A stretch of 64,000 bases of DNA from Elysia chlorotica (lineage: Eukaryota; Mollusca; Gastropoda; Plakobranchidae). A program made the translations under genes and the position numbers. The stretch spans positions 148,399 through 212,398 of the forward strand of contig RQTK01000881.1 in assembly GCA_003991915.1 (NCBI GenBank), in the 5' to 3' direction. Position 1 is the stretch's first letter; each line of letters begins with the position of its first letter. Under the pieces are notes generated by a model that saw only the letters and a program-made list of their open reading frames with translations, was not told where the DNA came from and made no database searches. This document shows positions 62,141 through 64,000 of the stretch, in pieces.

Positions 62141-62951
62141 TAATAGTAAAAAGGGACATGTAAGCACCAAGGATATATTGATTTAAACATAGCAGAGCAA
62201 CTCCAATGGGAATTAGTAAGTTTTTTTATTTAGTTCAAATTGTCTCATTTATTTCGAAACGAATTATCTGAACTAATAGGCGTAACCTATCCGACCCAAA
62301 GATAAAAAAATATTTAACAATTCTAAGGGACAGATGCTTGAGTTTAAATCGAAACGTCATTAAGTTGTTAAATACCAAGAATTCTGATTCTATTTTTGTT
62401 CCTGAATTTTAAAGTTAACAACTACAAAATGTAACCTCCACTACAACTTTTCAGGCCACATATGTAATTGTAACTGTCGCCCAAAGGCCTGAACTTGTGC
62501 TTTATCATCAGAGCTTTTTATCTTGCCACCCCAGAATTGCCAATCATTATCCACCTTGTAATTACGTGCTCATCTATAGCACATCAAGGCTGTCAGCGCT
62601 GCGAGCTTTACGACTGGACCGTTGTGAAACAGGCAGGTCGCTTCAATGAGCAACAATTACAGAGTAGCGGCGTCCTGTTAGAAAAAAATACTCTTGATGA
62701 GCAGAGTTCAAAAACTATGCTTTTTCCATGTTCGCCCTTTCTGCCCTTGACACACCCTGTTTACACTACACTAGATCAGTTCCTCTCATCATTTTTTACC
62801 CTACAATGATGCCCGTCTAAGGCAGCCACAGTGTAGAGGGAGTGAATAATATTAACAACGAGATTTCACGCTCTCCCAGTAAACAGTTTTGACTTTGGAA
62901 TGGGCCAGGGCTGTCAAATAATATGCATTGCGACGCGCGTGAGTGTGCGTG

Positions 62952-63051
62952 TCTCTCTCTCTCTCTCTCTCTCTCTCTATGTATATATATATATATATGT
63001 TTATATGTAATCTATGTTTATTTTTTATATATATATATATGCGTATGCGTG

Positions 63052-63090
<39 letters not shown>
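62952..63090. repeat. (TC)n, (TA)n and (GT)n compound microsatellite
   Basis: TC at 62952-62979, TA runs at about 62982-62998 and 63026-63040, and GT from about 63046 to 63090. Confidence 0.94.
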
Positions 63091-63093
<3 letters not shown>

Positions 63094-63166
63094 TAAGTGT
63101 TTGTTTGCATCCATAATTGTTCCTGATTGTCGGCTATCCTGAACACTTCAGAACGCCAGGCTTAGA

Positions 63167-63297
63167 ACGATTAGTTGATTGGTTGATGTGTTTCTTAACG
63201 TGCAACGTCGGCAACTAGGTTGTATTGCACATGCGTCCCAAGAATAAAGTCTGACAAGTTTATGTGCTGCCAGACAGGGGCAGAGGGGAAATACCAG
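63167..63297 (-). mobile_element. tRNA-headed SINE, copy C (5' truncated)
   Basis: Minus strand: ggtatttcccctctgcccct, ggcagcacataaac, ttgtcagactttattc, then gccgacgttgcacgttaag and aaccaatcaac. It matches the body and 3' end of the family. The tRNA-like head is absent or unrecognisable. Confidence 0.65.
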
Positions 63298-64000
63298 CAT
63301 TTCTGTCCCTGTCACTCATTGCTTAGGACAAAAAAAAAGGAAAGTTTTAAACGAACAGACGCCTATGTCCGAATCTTTAAATATGAATTATTAACTATGT
63401 TTATGTGGGTTTGTAGTTATGTTAAAGATATCTTTGAGCGTGTATGCGTTATACTATGTATGTGAGCATGATTATTATGTCAGTGTTTTATAATGCTACC
63501 ATCAACACGAGGTCGCGAGGGGAGATGTAAAAATATATCTAGGAGGCAGGATGACATTTTGTCACGCGAACAAAGACAGGGGAAATTAAACTTTGATGAG
63601 ATTTTGCCAGCTAATCTAAGACTAGGAAACAAGTTAGAGTAAGTGCTGTCTATCAAAGGTCGTGAAAACCGACACTTTACCACCCTTTTTAAAGAACAGT
63701 TTTACTCGGATAGCAATTAGCTCATCGTTATTAAGAAGCAGGGCCAGACGCCCTACTTTTGAAATATCACATATTGTTATTGTACTATCAGCTGGAAAGT
63801 AATATTGTATCCCATGTGTTTAACTACTCACTATTATTCAACGAATATTTTTGTTTTTCAGGTACAAAACCAATTTGTTGCTTTATTATTGTCCTATGTC
63901 AACATATAGAACCGCATATTCCCCCTGTGGCAAAATAATTATTGCCTTGTCGAGTGAAAATGACTTACATCCCACAGTCTACTTTATTATGCAAGAAAAT

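Noticed and set aside
62495..62809. 104-codon plus-strand ORF
   Set aside because: No motif, no splice signals or upstream gene context; length is expected by chance in 64 kb.

Overview
This is a eukaryotic draft-assembly window, AT-rich, intron-bearing and very rich in microsatellites, with two N gaps (12593-13572 and 51153-51177). The protein matches are animal: an M-Ras GTPase, a PNRC-family coactivator/mRNA-decay adaptor, and a two-Ig-domain neuronal-type surface protein of the DPR/zig-8 (lachesin/IgLON-related) group. Decayed LINEs, a mariner, a tRNA-headed SINE family and dense clusters of the hexamers TCTAGA/AGATCT suggest a lophotrochozoan, most likely a gastropod mollusc. The species call is inference; bacterial-style features (operons, ribosome binding sites, CRISPR) are not expected and none were seen.

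Layout. 0-9 kb: mostly non-coding DNA with GA/CT, ATT, AAC and TAG microsatellites, a minus-strand SINE and a tRNA-like element. 9.2-9.6 kb: a minus-strand exon holding the start codon of an unidentified gene, probably with its 5' UTR exon in the CTAGATCT-rich stretch at 9.9-11 kb. 11.7-15 kb: repeats and the large gap. 15.3-20.6 kb: a TATA/CRE-bearing candidate promoter, a candidate 5' exon and the PNRC-like coding exon with its long 3' UTR. 15.86-16.1 kb and 22.5-24.4 kb: LINE remnants. 25.4-26 kb: another SINE copy and a degenerate tandem repeat. 27.8-28.65 kb: an internally deleted LINE on the minus strand. 29.3-33.05 kb: the complete five-exon M-Ras gene, then a long AT-rich 3' region. 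39.68-40.64 kb: a dead mariner with terminal inverted repeats.

44.6-54.9 kb: six minus-strand exons of the Ig-superfamily gene (part of Ig1, a 21-nt microexon, Ig2 in two exons, a 39-nt microexon, and a hydrophobic C-terminal exon). Its 5' end was not found. The phases of all six exons join perfectly except for one apparent missing base inside Ig1. 56-64 kb: non-coding DNA with a 230-bp tandem duplication, an unusual 1.27-kb inverted-repeat structure at 60.87-62.14 kb, a SINE fragment and GT/TA microsatellites.

The recognisable genes are separate transcription units, not a pathway: M-Ras is a membrane-anchored signalling GTPase, the PNRC-like protein is predicted to be nuclear/P-body, and the Ig protein is predicted at the cell surface. 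M-Ras (+) and the Ig gene (-) are convergent. I found no convincing new biological system. The items most worth a second look are the asymmetric inverted repeat, the microexon-bearing Ig gene with its one-base lesion, and the compact stem-loop element at 48.05 kb.
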